DNA of 10,752 nt. Origin: JBKPRX01 sp046734795. GTDB lineage: Bacteria; Actinomycetota; Thermoleophilia; Gaiellales; Gaiellaceae. Positions 1 to 5,979 of this stretch are shown piece by piece (the stretch's first letter is position 1; each line of letters starts with the position of its first letter). Where the stretch lies: NCBI GenBank assembly GCA_046734795.1, contig JBKPRX010000125.1, forward strand, positions 1-10,752, given 5' to 3'. A program made the translations under genes and the position numbers. The notes beneath the pieces are model-generated. The model saw only the letters and a program-made list of their open reading frames with translations, was not told the DNA's origin and did no database searches.

Positions 1-1
1 G

Positions 2-388
2 CTGAGCGGCACGCCGAGCGCAGACGTGATCTATGCGCGTGCAGGCGACGACGAGGTGCGTGCGCGCGACGGGCACGACGTCGTGTACGGCTCGCGAGGC
101 GACGACGTGCTGCACGGCGGTTCCGACGCAGATCTTCTCTACGGCCAGGAAGGCAACGACGTGACCTGGGCCGGCGCGGGTGCAGACGTTTCGTACGGCG
201 GCCCCGGCGACGACGTCCTGCACGCGCTCGCGAACGACAACCAGCGCGACGTGCTCGATTGCGGGCCCGGAGACGACAAGGCGTTCGTGATCGCGAACGA
301 CCCGGCGACGATCCGTGGCTGCGAGGTCGTCGTTCGTCTCAGCCCGGATGACGCAGCGGCGATGGCGGCTGCAAACGACGACAACTAG
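2..388 (+). CDS. RTX-type calcium-binding repeat protein, C-terminal part (5' end outside window)
   Basis: The frame is open from the window edge, so the true start lies upstream; the internal GTG at 26 is probably only a codon. The visible 128 residues begin LSGTPSADVIYARAGDDEV and continue as about seven nonapeptide units of the GGxGxDxxx type, such as RGDDVLHGG, EGNDVTWAG and PGDDVLHAL. Such units form a calcium-bound parallel beta-roll in secreted RTX/hemolysin-type proteins. After the repeats come LDCGPGDD and a second Cys in IRGCEVV, a pair that could form a disulfide capping the roll, as in many actinobacterial members. The Asp- and Asn-rich tail ends at TAG. The opening GTPSAD looks like a first repeat, so perhaps little more than a signal peptide is missing. 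The role is probably extracellular or surface-bound; no enzymatic domain is visible. The family call is firm, the function unknown. Confidence 0.85.
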   Translation: MSGTPSADVIYARAGDDEVRARDGHDVVYGSRGDDVLHGGSDADLLYGQEGNDVTWAGAGADVSYGGPGDDVLHALANDNQRDVLDCGPGDDKAFVIANDPATIRGCEVVVRLSPDDAAAMAAANDDN

Positions 389-400
389 CGGCCTGCCGCG

Positions 401-435
401 ACGGCGTGGGCGTCTTCCCCGGACGCCCACGTCGT
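401..435 (+). terminator. Hairpin downstream of the RTX gene
   Basis: A 14-bp stem with one G-T wobble (401-414 with 422-435) encloses the 7-base loop TTCCCCG. It starts 12 bases after the RTX stop codon. No T-run follows, so it is either a U-less terminator, common in high-GC Actinomycetota, or an mRNA 3'-end stabiliser. The pairing is read directly; the termination role is inferred. Confidence 0.6.
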
Positions 436-491
436 AACCCGTCGTTTAGGAACCGCCGCGGCGGCGATGGAGAAGAGAGACCACTGTCTCC

Positions 492-501
492 GAGGAAGGG
501 G
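492..501 (+). promoter_or_regulatory. Ribosome binding site that fixes the PRC-barrel gene start
   Basis: GAGGAAGGGG ends 6 bases before the ATG at 508. The same frame is open back to a GTG at 406, but that would begin inside the hairpin at 401-435 and add an Arg-rich, non-family extension. A 5-bp hairpin (GAGAC 477-481 with GTCTC 486-490) abuts the site. Confidence 0.75.
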
Positions 502-507
502 TGCTTG

Positions 508-867
508 ATGGCAACCGCTGACGTGTGGGTCTATCGCGAGAGCACGTGGATGCAGAACGATCTCACGGGGTTCAGCGTCGAAGCGACCGACGGCGGGATC
601 GGCAAGGTCGACGAGGCTTCGAACGAGGTCGGAGCGAGCTTCATCGTCGTCGACACGGGCCCGTGGATCTTCGGCAAGAAGGTGATGCTGCCGGCAGGCG
701 TGATTCGCGACGTCGATCTCGATTCCGAGACGGTCTTTGTCGACCGGACGAAGGACGAGATCAAGAATGCGCCCGAGTTCGACGAGAAGAACTATCGCGA
801 CGACTCGTATCGCAGCTCGCTCGGCGGGTACTACGGGCCCGGAGGGGCCGGGTACCGCGAGCGCTAG
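508..867 (+). CDS. PRC-barrel domain protein
   Basis: This 119-residue acidic protein has no signal peptide or membrane segment. Residues about 18-90 match a PRC-barrel: LTGFSVEATDGGIGKVDEAS, then SFIVVDTG, KKVMLPAGVIRDVDLDSETVFVDRTKDEI and an APEFD motif. This is the small beta-barrel shared by the RimM C-terminus and the photosynthetic reaction centre H subunit. Stand-alone actinobacterial copies are common, often near stress or envelope genes, but lack an agreed function; the barrel usually serves protein-protein or protein-RNA contacts. The C-terminal 25 residues are Tyr/Gly/Arg-rich (GGYYGPGGAGYRER) and probably disordered. The start is set by a strong Shine-Dalgarno. It appears to be monocistronic, between a hairpin upstream and a strong terminator at 878-908. 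The domain call is confident and the role open. Confidence 0.85.
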   Translation: MATADVWVYRESTWMQNDLTGFSVEATDGGIGKVDEASNEVGASFIVVDTGPWIFGKKVMLPAGVIRDVDLDSETVFVDRTKDEIKNAPEFDEKNYRDDSYRSSLGGYYGPGGAGYRER

Positions 868-877
868 AAAGTTCGAC

Positions 878-917
878 GCAGGAGGCCCTCGCAGCGAGGG
901 CCTCCTGCCTCTCTTTT
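878..917. terminator. Strong intrinsic terminator between convergent genes
   Basis: A perfect 14-bp stem (878-891 with 895-908) encloses the 3-base loop CAG and is followed on the plus strand by CTCTCTTTT. It starts 10 bases after the PRC-barrel stop and ends 12 bases before the opposing MoaD-like stop. It should end the rightward transcript efficiently. Leftward, the stem is followed only by GTCGAACTTTC, so it would be weaker in that direction. Confidence 0.9.
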
Positions 918-920
918 GTC

Positions 921-1184
921 TCAGCCGCCCGTGATCGCGGCGATCACGTCGAGGCGCGACCGCGATTCGATCGGCGTGTCGAGCTCGGCTCGCTCGCCGT
1001 TCACGTAGACGTGGATGTGGTGGCGGAGCTCCGGACCGGGCTCGCAGATCCGGTCGCGAAAGCCCGGCCAGCGCTCCTCCAACTGGTTGATCGCGTCACC
1101 GACCGTCGCGGCCTCGAGCTCGAGCTTGCGCGGCAGCCCTGGGAAGAGCGGCGGCAGTGTCGGCGGCAATCGGACCTCGGCCAT
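921..1184 (-). CDS. MoaD/ThiS-family ubiquitin-like (beta-grasp) protein
   Basis: The product has 87 residues. The layout fits a MoaD/ThiS beta-grasp fold: strand MAEVRLPPTL, strand KLELEAATVGD, helix AINQLEERWPGF, strand HHIHVYVNGERAELDTPI and strand RSRLDVIAAITGG. The free C-terminal Gly-Gly is the family's functional end: an E1-like enzyme (MoeB/ThiF) adenylates it, after which it becomes a thiocarboxylate sulfur donor or, in SAMP/TtuB-type proteins, is conjugated to lysines. No MoeB, MoaE, ThiG or JAMM protease gene is in view, so a molybdopterin or thiamine role cannot be assumed. The ATG lies 6 bases after the stop of the propeller gene, and its Shine-Dalgarno GGTGGAG (1194-1200) lies inside that gene's 3' end, implying coupled translation. 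The fold call is firm; the pathway is unknown. Confidence 0.85.
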   Translation of the reverse strand: MAEVRLPPTLPPLFPGLPRKLELEAATVGDAINQLEERWPGFRDRICEPGPELRHHIHVYVNGERAELDTPIESRSRLDVIAAITGG

Positions 1185-1190
1185 CGGTTT

Positions 1191-2273
1191 TCACTCCACC
1201 ACCGCGACCTCGACGGACGAGATCGACGGGAGGTAGCTCGCGATCTCGCTCCACGTGTCGCCTGCGTCGCGGCTCGCGAACACCTGGCCCGTGCTCGTGC
1301 CGAAGTAGACACCCGCGTCGTCGCGATTGTCGATCGCCATTCCTTCGCGCAGCACGCCGAGGTGCGCGTCCTGCTGCGGCAGGCCGCGGTCGAGGCGCTG
1401 CCACGACGAGCCCGCGTCCTGCGTCCGCCAAACCGCGACACGGCCGTCGGGTGTGACGCGCCCGTGACCGGGGTCGAGCGGGATGACGTAGAACGTGTCG
1501 CGGTCGTGCGGGTGCGTCGCTGCGGCGAAGCCGAAGTCGCTCGGCAGGCCTTCGGTGATCTCCGTCCACGTATGGCCGCCGTCGTCGCTTCGGTGCATGC
1601 CGCAGTGGTTCTGCTGGTAGAAGCGATCACCGTCGATCGGCGAGCGCACGAGCTTGTGCACGCAGTAGTAGATCTCGTCGTAGTCGGCCGGCCAGTCGCG
1701 TCGAAGGCCCTTGTTTCGCGGTGTCCAGGTGGCGCCGTCGTCGGTCGTCTCGAAGACGCCGACGCCCTGAACTGTCGCCCAGTAGTGGGCTGCGTCGTCG
1801 CGGTCCGGGAGGATCGCCGGTAGTCCGAGATGGCCCGGGGGCTGGTTGCCTGGGTCGTTCCAGTTCTCGCGATCCGGATGACCTTCGATCGTACTCAGAA
1901 GCGACCAGGTGACGCCGCCGTCGCGGCTCTCGAAGATGCCGGCCGGCTCACCGCCCGCAAGCAGGCGGCCGTGCGCCGCGGTCAGGCCGGAGACCTTCGT
2001 CAGCTTCCGCGGCGCGTCCTCTGCATAGGCGAGCCCTTCGCTCGAATGCTCCCAGGTCTCGCCGAGGTCGCTGCTGCGCCAGATCGCGGTCCCGTGCCAT
2101 TCGCTCGCGCCGGCGGCGAAGATCGTGCCCGAGTTCTGGTCGTAGATCGCGTGGTAGATCGGCCACCCTTCGCAGAAGGGCCCGCGAAGCTCCCAGCCTC
2201 CGTTTCGGTCGCCGTTGCCGAGGAGCAGGAAGCAGCCCTTGCGGGTGCCGACGAGGAGAACGTTCTGCGCCAT
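1191..2273 (-). CDS. Cytoplasmic Asp-box (BNR/sialidase-like) beta-propeller protein
   Basis: The product has 360 residues and six Asp boxes of the SxDxGxTW type: SSDLGETW (67-74), SRDGGVTW (116-123), TTDDGATW (176-183), SDDGGHTW (229-236), TQDAGSSW (284-291) and SRDAGDTW (334-341). This marks a beta-propeller of the BNR/YCF48/sialidase-like group. The N-terminus MAQNVLLVGTRKGCFLL is a propeller strand, not a signal peptide, so the protein should stay in the cytoplasm. Databases often label relatives 'exo-alpha-sialidase' or 'glycosyl hydrolase', but I see no sialidase Arg triad or FRIP motif and would not assign catalysis. It is probably a binding scaffold. It is first in a two-gene operon with the Gly-Gly ubiquitin-like protein, a pairing I recall from other actinobacteria. 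GGAGG (2282-2286) lies 8 bases upstream of the ATG. Confidence 0.85.
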   Translation of the reverse strand: MAQNVLLVGTRKGCFLLLGNGDRNGGWELRGPFCEGWPIYHAIYDQNSGTIFAAGASEWHGTAIWRSSDLGETWEHSSEGLAYAEDAPRKLTKVSGLTAAHGRLLAGGEPAGIFESRDGGVTWSLLSTIEGHPDRENWNDPGNQPPGHLGLPAILPDRDDAAHYWATVQGVGVFETTDDGATWTPRNKGLRRDWPADYDEIYYCVHKLVRSPIDGDRFYQQNHCGMHRSDDGGHTWTEITEGLPSDFGFAAATHPHDRDTFYVIPLDPGHGRVTPDGRVAVWRTQDAGSSWQRLDRGLPQQDAHLGVLREGMAIDNRDDAGVYFGTSTGQVFASRDAGDTWSEIASYLPSISSVEVAVVE

Positions 2274-2288
2274 CGTTTGATCCTCCGG

Positions 2289-2303
2289 TCTCGAGTCTCG
2301 AGA
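2289..2303. promoter_or_regulatory. TCTCGAG palindrome, candidate operator of the propeller/MoaD-like operon
   Basis: TCTCGAG-T-CTCGAGA is a perfect 7+7 inverted repeat with one central base, and can also be read as two tandem TCTCGAG copies. It lies 16 bases upstream of the ATG of the leftward propeller gene, just before its Shine-Dalgarno, and next to a leftward -10-like TAACCT (2305-2310). That position suits a repressor site or a small 5'-UTR hairpin. The symmetry is seen; the operator role is inferred. Confidence 0.4.
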
Positions 2304-2392
2304 AAGGTTATGCGGTTACGACTGCTCCGCACGCGAAAAGTCATCGCCTCGCTCTAACACGATTCGAACAGCGCGCCGCGAGAGTTTCCCGT

Positions 2393-2704
2393 GTGCGACG
2401 AGCCCTCCTTGCGGTAGCGCTCGCCGGCGTCCTCGCCGCGTTTGCGGGTGTCAGTCCTGCAAGCGAAGTTCGCGCGGAGAACGGGCAGGGCGACGTCGCG
2501 ATCGGCTGGTCGAGCGATGGGAACTACCCCGCGTGGGCGACCGACAAGGGCACGGTGAGCTCCGCCGCTCCGTTCGTGACCGTCGCCGGAACGCGAGGCC
2601 GCCTTCCGCGGCTGTCGAGCGTCGCGGCGTCGTCGGGCGCGTGGGTTCCTGGCCGCGACGAGCTCGTCCTCGTCACGTGCGGCCGCGCGTTCGAAGGCGG
2701 CTGA
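2393..2704 (+). CDS. Small putative secreted protein
   Basis: The 103 residues from a GTG start open with a convincing Sec-type signal: MRRALLAVALAGVLAAFAG, then a polar stretch and a plausible AxA-type cleavage after EVRA (about residue 28). The mature part of about 75 residues starts ENGQGDVAIGWSSDGNYPAWATDKG and has a single Cys near the end. I recognise no family. The start is supported only by a weak GAGAG (2379-2383). The gene ends 25 bases before the aminotransferase GTG. Third-position GC is high, which supports real coding. It could also be the surviving N-terminus of a longer secreted protein, since it ends abruptly in CGRAFEGG. Function unknown. Confidence 0.5.
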   Translation: MRRALLAVALAGVLAAFAGVSPASEVRAENGQGDVAIGWSSDGNYPAWATDKGTVSSAAPFVTVAGTRGRLPRLSSVAASSGAWVPGRDELVLVTCGRAFEGG

Positions 2705-2716
2705 GTCTCGACCGCG

Positions 2717-2722
2717 TAGATT
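2717..2722 (+). promoter_or_regulatory. Candidate leaderless -10 box of the aminotransferase gene
   Basis: TAGATT ends 7 bases before the GTG at 2730. There is no Shine-Dalgarno upstream of that GTG, so transcription could begin at or next to the start codon. I see no convincing -35. Confidence 0.45.
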
Positions 2723-2729
2723 TCACGGC

Positions 2730-4097
2730 GTGAGCGGGATTCGCCTCGTCGACTTGATCGACGCGCAGCGCGGCAAGGAGCTCGAGCTCTGGGCGCGGAC
2801 GATCAATCCGCAGTTCGCCCGCGTGCTGAAGACGATCGGCTTCGACCGCACGTGGGCGCGCGGGGATGGTGCGTACCTCTGGGACGCCGACGGCAACCGG
2901 TTCCTCGACCTCCTCGGGGGGTTCGGGATGTTCAACGTCGGTCGCAACAACCCCCGGGTGCGCGCCGCGCTCATCGAGGCCCTCGAGCTCGACCTGCCGG
3001 GCTCGGTGCAGCTCGGTGTCACGGCGCTGCCGGGTCTGCTGGCGCAGGAGCTGCTGCGCCGAGCCGGCGGACGGCTCGAGCGCGTGCAGTTCACGAGCTC
3101 CGGCACCGAAGCTGTCGAGGCCGCGCTGAAGCTCGGCCGCGCCGCAACTGGGCGCGCGCGTGTCTTGTCGGTCGACCACGGGTTCCACGGACTCACACTC
3201 GGGTCGCTCTCGGCGAACGGCAACGTCGAGTTCACTGAGCGCTTCGGGCCTTTGCTGCCGGGCTTTGCGCGCGTGCCGTTCGACGATCTCGATGCGCTCG
3301 CGCGCGAGCTCGCACGAGAGGACGTCGCCGTTTTCATCGTCGAGCCCGTGCAGGGCAAGGGCATCAACCTCCCGCCGGACGGCTACCTCGAAGGCGCGCA
3401 AGCTCTGTGCCGCCAATACGGGACGCTCTTCTGCGTCGACGAAGTGCAGACCGGCTTCGGACGCACAGGCGCGATGTTCGCGTTCGAGCACTGGGGGCTC
3501 GAGCCGGATCTCGTGCCGGTCGCGAAGTCTCTGTCCGGCGGCTACGTGCCGGTCGGCGCGCTCCTCATGTCGCGCGCAGTGCACGAGGCGGTCTACGACT
3601 CGATGGAGAACGCGGTCGCGCACGGATCGACCTTCGCGCCGAACGAGCTCGCGATGGTCGCGGGCCTCGCGACGCTGCGCGAGCTGGACGACGCGGCGTT
3701 GGTTGAAGCGAGCTCGCGGCTCGGCGCGCGGCTGCTCGAGCTCACACGGCCGCTCGTGGACGAGTACGAAGTCGTCCACGACGTGCGCGGACTCGGTCTC
3801 ATGTGGGCGATCGAGTTCGGCGAGCCGGAGAGGCGAGCCCGCTCGTACAAGCTCGTGGAGCGCATGCAGCCGGGGTTGTTCGCGCAGCTCGTCGTTGCAC
3901 CGCTCTTCTCCGAGCACCGGATCCTCTCGCAGGTCGCCGGCCACAAGCTCGCGGTCGTGAAGGCGCTGCCTCCGCTCACGATCACCGAAGACGGCCTCGT
4001 GGAGTTCGCGACCGCGCTCGACGCGACCATCCGCAAGGCGCAGCGAGTCCCGCGCGCCCTCGCAAGCTTCGCGCTGACGGCTGCGGGAATCCGCTAG
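2730..4097 (+). CDS. Class III PLP-dependent aminotransferase
   Basis: This 455-residue product has all the marks of fold-type I, class III aminotransferases (ornithine, acetylornithine, GABA, putrescine and diamine group). SSGTEAVEAALKL (123-135) binds the PLP phosphate, VDHGFHGLTLGSLS (148-161) carries the ring-stacking region, DEVQTGFGRTG (237-247) holds the Asp pairing with the pyridine nitrogen, and K266 in VAKSLSGGYVPVGA forms the Schiff base. THGS-like AHGSTF (298-302) follows. It transfers an amino group, usually omega- or side-chain, to an alpha-keto acid in the cytoplasm. The N-terminus NPQFARVLKTIGFDRTWARGDGAYLWDADGNRFLDLLGGFG resembles members that act in lipid or polyketide pathways (HpnO-like proteins are one possibility), but no pathway neighbour supports a substrate. 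Its TAG overlaps the stop of the opposing methyltransferase. Confidence 0.9.
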   Translation: MSGIRLVDLIDAQRGKELELWARTINPQFARVLKTIGFDRTWARGDGAYLWDADGNRFLDLLGGFGMFNVGRNNPRVRAALIEALELDLPGSVQLGVTALPGLLAQELLRRAGGRLERVQFTSSGTEAVEAALKLGRAATGRARVLSVDHGFHGLTLGSLSANGNVEFTERFGPLLPGFARVPFDDLDALARELAREDVAVFIVEPVQGKGINLPPDGYLEGAQALCRQYGTLFCVDEVQTGFGRTGAMFAFEHWGLEPDLVPVAKSLSGGYVPVGALLMSRAVHEAVYDSMENAVAHGSTFAPNELAMVAGLATLRELDDAALVEASSRLGARLLELTRPLVDEYEVVHDVRGLGLMWAIEFGEPERRARSYKLVERMQPGLFAQLVVAPLFSEHRILSQVAGHKLAVVKALPPLTITEDGLVEFATALDATIRKAQRVPRALASFALTAAGIR

Positions 4098-4816
4098 TCG
4101 CGCTTGCGGACCGCGTACACGTCGCCGTACACCGTCTCGTCCGGAATCGCCCTCAGCCGTTCGAGCAACTCCGCGGCCGCGACGTCTTCGGCGAGCGCAA
4201 AAGACGTTGTAGGCGCCTGCACGTAGTTGAAAGCGTAGTCCTCGAGGAGCGCGAGGGCTTCAGCCGTGAGCTCGAGTGCCGCTCGCTGGAACTCGAGCGA
4301 CAGCGCTGCGACGGGCTCACCCATGCCGGACAGGACTTCCGGCTCGGCTCCTTCGACGTCGACCTTCACGAACGCCGGGCGACCGTAACGCCGTTGCAAA
4401 CGCTCGAGCGTGGTCATCGGCACGCGGACGCTGCCCTCGAAGCGGTCTTCGCCGATCGTGTCGACCCAACGCGTCGAGATCGTCGAGTGCTCGTCGTACC
4501 GACCGAGCCGAAGCTCGACTTCGCCTTCGCTCGCGCCCACAGCAGCGGACTCGACGGTGACGCGATATCGCGACCGAATGAGCTGCGCGAGCTCGGGGTT
4601 CGGCTCCACCGCCACAACGTCCGCGTGCAATCCGAGCAGCACGTCGACGTAGTCGCCTCGATTCGCGCCGATGTCGAAGACGAGATCCCCGCGATGCACG
4701 AAGCGAGAGAGAAGGCGCTGCATCGCTTCGCGCTCACGTGCGTACGGGCGATTCCGGACCGCCTGGTACGCGTGCCGAACGCGCCGATAAACGAACGACT
4801 TCACGGGCGACTTCAC
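4094..4816 (-). CDS. FkbM-family SAM-dependent methyltransferase
   Basis: The product has 240 residues. DLVFDIGANRGDYVDVLL (44-61) is the glycine-rich SAM-binding motif I. VVAVEPNPEL (67-76) has the acidic residue for the ribose. VPMTTLERL (132-140) and PAFVKVDVEGAEPEVLSGM (147-165) are the characteristic FkbM blocks. Members O-methylate sugars or polyketides, typically in exopolysaccharide, glycan or natural-product assembly. The N-terminus is strongly basic (MKSPVKSFVYRRVRHAYQAVRNR) and could associate with membranes or a glycan substrate. No signal peptide is seen. The GTG start has no Shine-Dalgarno but has TAGGGT 6 bases upstream. The gene lies 32 bases after the 115-residue gene, so it may be co-transcribed with it as well as having its own promoter. 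The stop shares CTAG with the opposing aminotransferase. Confidence 0.88.
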   Translation of the reverse strand: MKSPVKSFVYRRVRHAYQAVRNRPYAREREAMQRLLSRFVHRGDLVFDIGANRGDYVDVLLGLHADVVAVEPNPELAQLIRSRYRVTVESAAVGASEGEVELRLGRYDEHSTISTRWVDTIGEDRFEGSVRVPMTTLERLQRRYGRPAFVKVDVEGAEPEVLSGMGEPVAALSLEFQRAALELTAEALALLEDYAFNYVQAPTTSFALAEDVAAAELLERLRAIPDETVYGDVYAVRKRD

Positions 4817-4822
4817 GCGCGC

Positions 4823-4828
4823 ACCCTA
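4823..4828 (-). promoter_or_regulatory. Candidate leaderless -10 box of the FkbM methyltransferase
   Basis: On the minus strand TAGGGT is followed by exactly 6 bases (GCGCGC) and then the GTG. No Shine-Dalgarno is present. The hexamer 17 bases further upstream (TAGCAG) is not a good -35. Confidence 0.45.
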
Positions 4829-4848
4829 GGTCAGCCTTCGGCGCGCTG

Positions 4849-5196
4849 CTAGAGCTCGGCGATCTCGGCGCTGCGCTCGGCGATGCACGCTTGCGCCCAC
4901 GCATCGGCGAGTGCCAAGAGCCGACGGGCGAGCTCGTCGGCCGGGGCAGAGACCGCGCCGCGCGAGACTTCGATTCGCACGAGATGGACGGACGCCTCGA
5001 CTGCGTCCGCGAACTCGTGCCGATCCTCGGCGACGATCGCGAACTCCGAGACTTCGGTGGAGAGCGAACGTGCGAGGTCGTCGATCTCTGCCGGCGTTGC
5101 CGGTCGGCCGGCAAAGACGCCGAAGTTGACACGCAGCTCAATCGCAGGCTCCTCGTGCTCGCGCACGCGGAAGACGATCTCGGGCTCAGCCATCAT
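4849..5196 (-). CDS. Uncharacterised 115-residue cytoplasmic protein
   Basis: I do not recognise this protein. It starts with two adjacent ATGs (5196 and 5193), and a choice between them cannot be made. It is acidic, without signal peptide, membrane segment or cysteine cluster; its one Cys is in WAQACIAE. Predicted layout from residue pattern: strand EIVFRVREH, strand AIELRVNFGVFAG, helix TPAEIDDLARSLSTEVS, strand EFAIVAEDRHEFA, strand EASVHLVRIEVSR, and a long C-terminal helix of about 30 residues (PADELARRLLALADAWAQACIAE). The alternation of strands and helices suggests a compact alpha/beta fold. It lies 30 bases downstream of the ABC permease and 32 bases upstream of the methyltransferase, so it is probably part of that leftward series. 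Coding style matches the neighbours, which supports a real gene. Confidence 0.7.
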   Translation of the reverse strand: MMAEPEIVFRVREHEEPAIELRVNFGVFAGRPATPAEIDDLARSLSTEVSEFAIVAEDRHEFADAVEASVHLVRIEVSRGAVSAPADELARRLLALADAWAQACIAERSAEIAEL

Positions 5197-5226
5197 TCTT
5201 CGGTCGTAACCGCAACGGTCGGACCG

Positions 5227-5979
5227 CTAACCACCCTGCACCGGCGCCCACCGGAAGCGGCGAAAAGCGACCACGAGACCGCCTGCCGCCCAGGCTGCGA
5301 GCACCGCGAGCGCGGCCGGGCGCGACCAGAAGGCGTCGCTTCGGACATACGTGTCTTCCACGAGCTCGATGAAGTACTTCAGCGGCAGCACGTCGCCGAT
5401 CGCGCGGAGGTAGCGCGGAAACTGGTGCGTCGGTCCGAACGAGCCCGTCAGGAACGCCATCGGCAAGAGAATCACGTTCACAACCGCGGACGCGCCTTCC
5501 TGTGAGCGGATCAGCGCCGCCACACCCACGCCCATGCACGCGAACGCGACCGTGCCAATCACAACGAGCGCGGCGAGCGACGCGACATCGGGCGGAAACT
5601 TCGTCCCGTAGACGATCTCGCCGAGCGCAAGGATCCCGACCGTCTGCAACGCGAACACGACGATCATCGAGCCCAGCACTGCGGCGACGTACGTCAGCGC
5701 GGGGAGCGGCGTAGCGCGCAGTCGTTTCAGGATCGCCTGCTCGCGCCGGATCACGAGCGTGATCGCGAGCCCCGCGAACGCGGTGTTCGCGCAGCCGTAC
5801 CCGATCATCCCCGTGACGAGCAAGTACTTCACCGGCACGCCGCGCGAGACGTCGTCGGCGTAGATCGCACCGAGGAGCAGGAACAGAAGCAGCGGAAAGA
5901 TGAAGATGAAGATCGCCGACTCGCGGCTGCGCCAGAAGAGCAGCTGCTCGGCGCGAAGCTGGTGCGCGAACAACCTCAT
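5227..5979 (-). CDS. ABC-2 type transporter permease
   Basis: The 250-residue integral membrane protein has about six hydrophobic segments, near residues 22-40, 51-77, 94-119, 133-157, 164-181 and 219-239. An N-terminal cytoplasmic helix (MRLFAHQLRAEQLLFWRSRES) precedes the first. The sequence FWRSRESAIFIFIFPLLLFLLLGAIY and the loop RREQAILKRLRATPLP are typical of ABC-2 exporters of the NodJ/DrrB kind, in which the conserved amphipathic stretch couples to the ATPase. Its ATG overlaps the ATPase stop by 4 bases (ATGA), so the two are translationally coupled and should form one exporter. Substrates of such pairs are lipids, glycans, drugs or peptides and cannot be deduced here, although the FkbM methyltransferase downstream would fit a glycan or lipid-linked product. 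Confidence 0.9.
   Translation of the reverse strand: MRLFAHQLRAEQLLFWRSRESAIFIFIFPLLLFLLLGAIYADDVSRGVPVKYLLVTGMIGYGCANTAFAGLAITLVIRREQAILKRLRATPLPALTYVAAVLGSMIVVFALQTVGILALGEIVYGTKFPPDVASLAALVVIGTVAFACMGVGVAALIRSQEGASAVVNVILLPMAFLTGSFGPTHQFPRYLRAIGDVLPLKYFIELVEDTYVRSDAFWSRPAALAVLAAWAAGGLVVAFRRFRWAPVQGG

Noticed and set aside
525..1823. 432-residue plus-strand frame across the PRC-barrel gene, terminator and propeller operon
   Set aside because: It runs through a clear intrinsic terminator and opposes two well-supported genes; the composition is dominated by Arg, Ala and Val.
1191..2273. Secreted sialidase
   Set aside because: Asp boxes are shared by many propellers; there is no signal peptide and no sialidase Arg triad or FRIP-type motif visible.
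2673..3944. 423-residue minus-strand reading frame opposite the aminotransferase
   Set aside because: It is a shadow of a strongly supported gene; its translation is Arg/Glu/His-rich and low in family-like motifs, as expected from antisense high-GC DNA.
5201..5226. Short dyad CGGTC-G-GACCG and repeated CGGTCG between the permease and the 115-residue gene
   Set aside because: A 5-bp dyad in a 30-base GC-rich gap is too short to call a terminator or operator.
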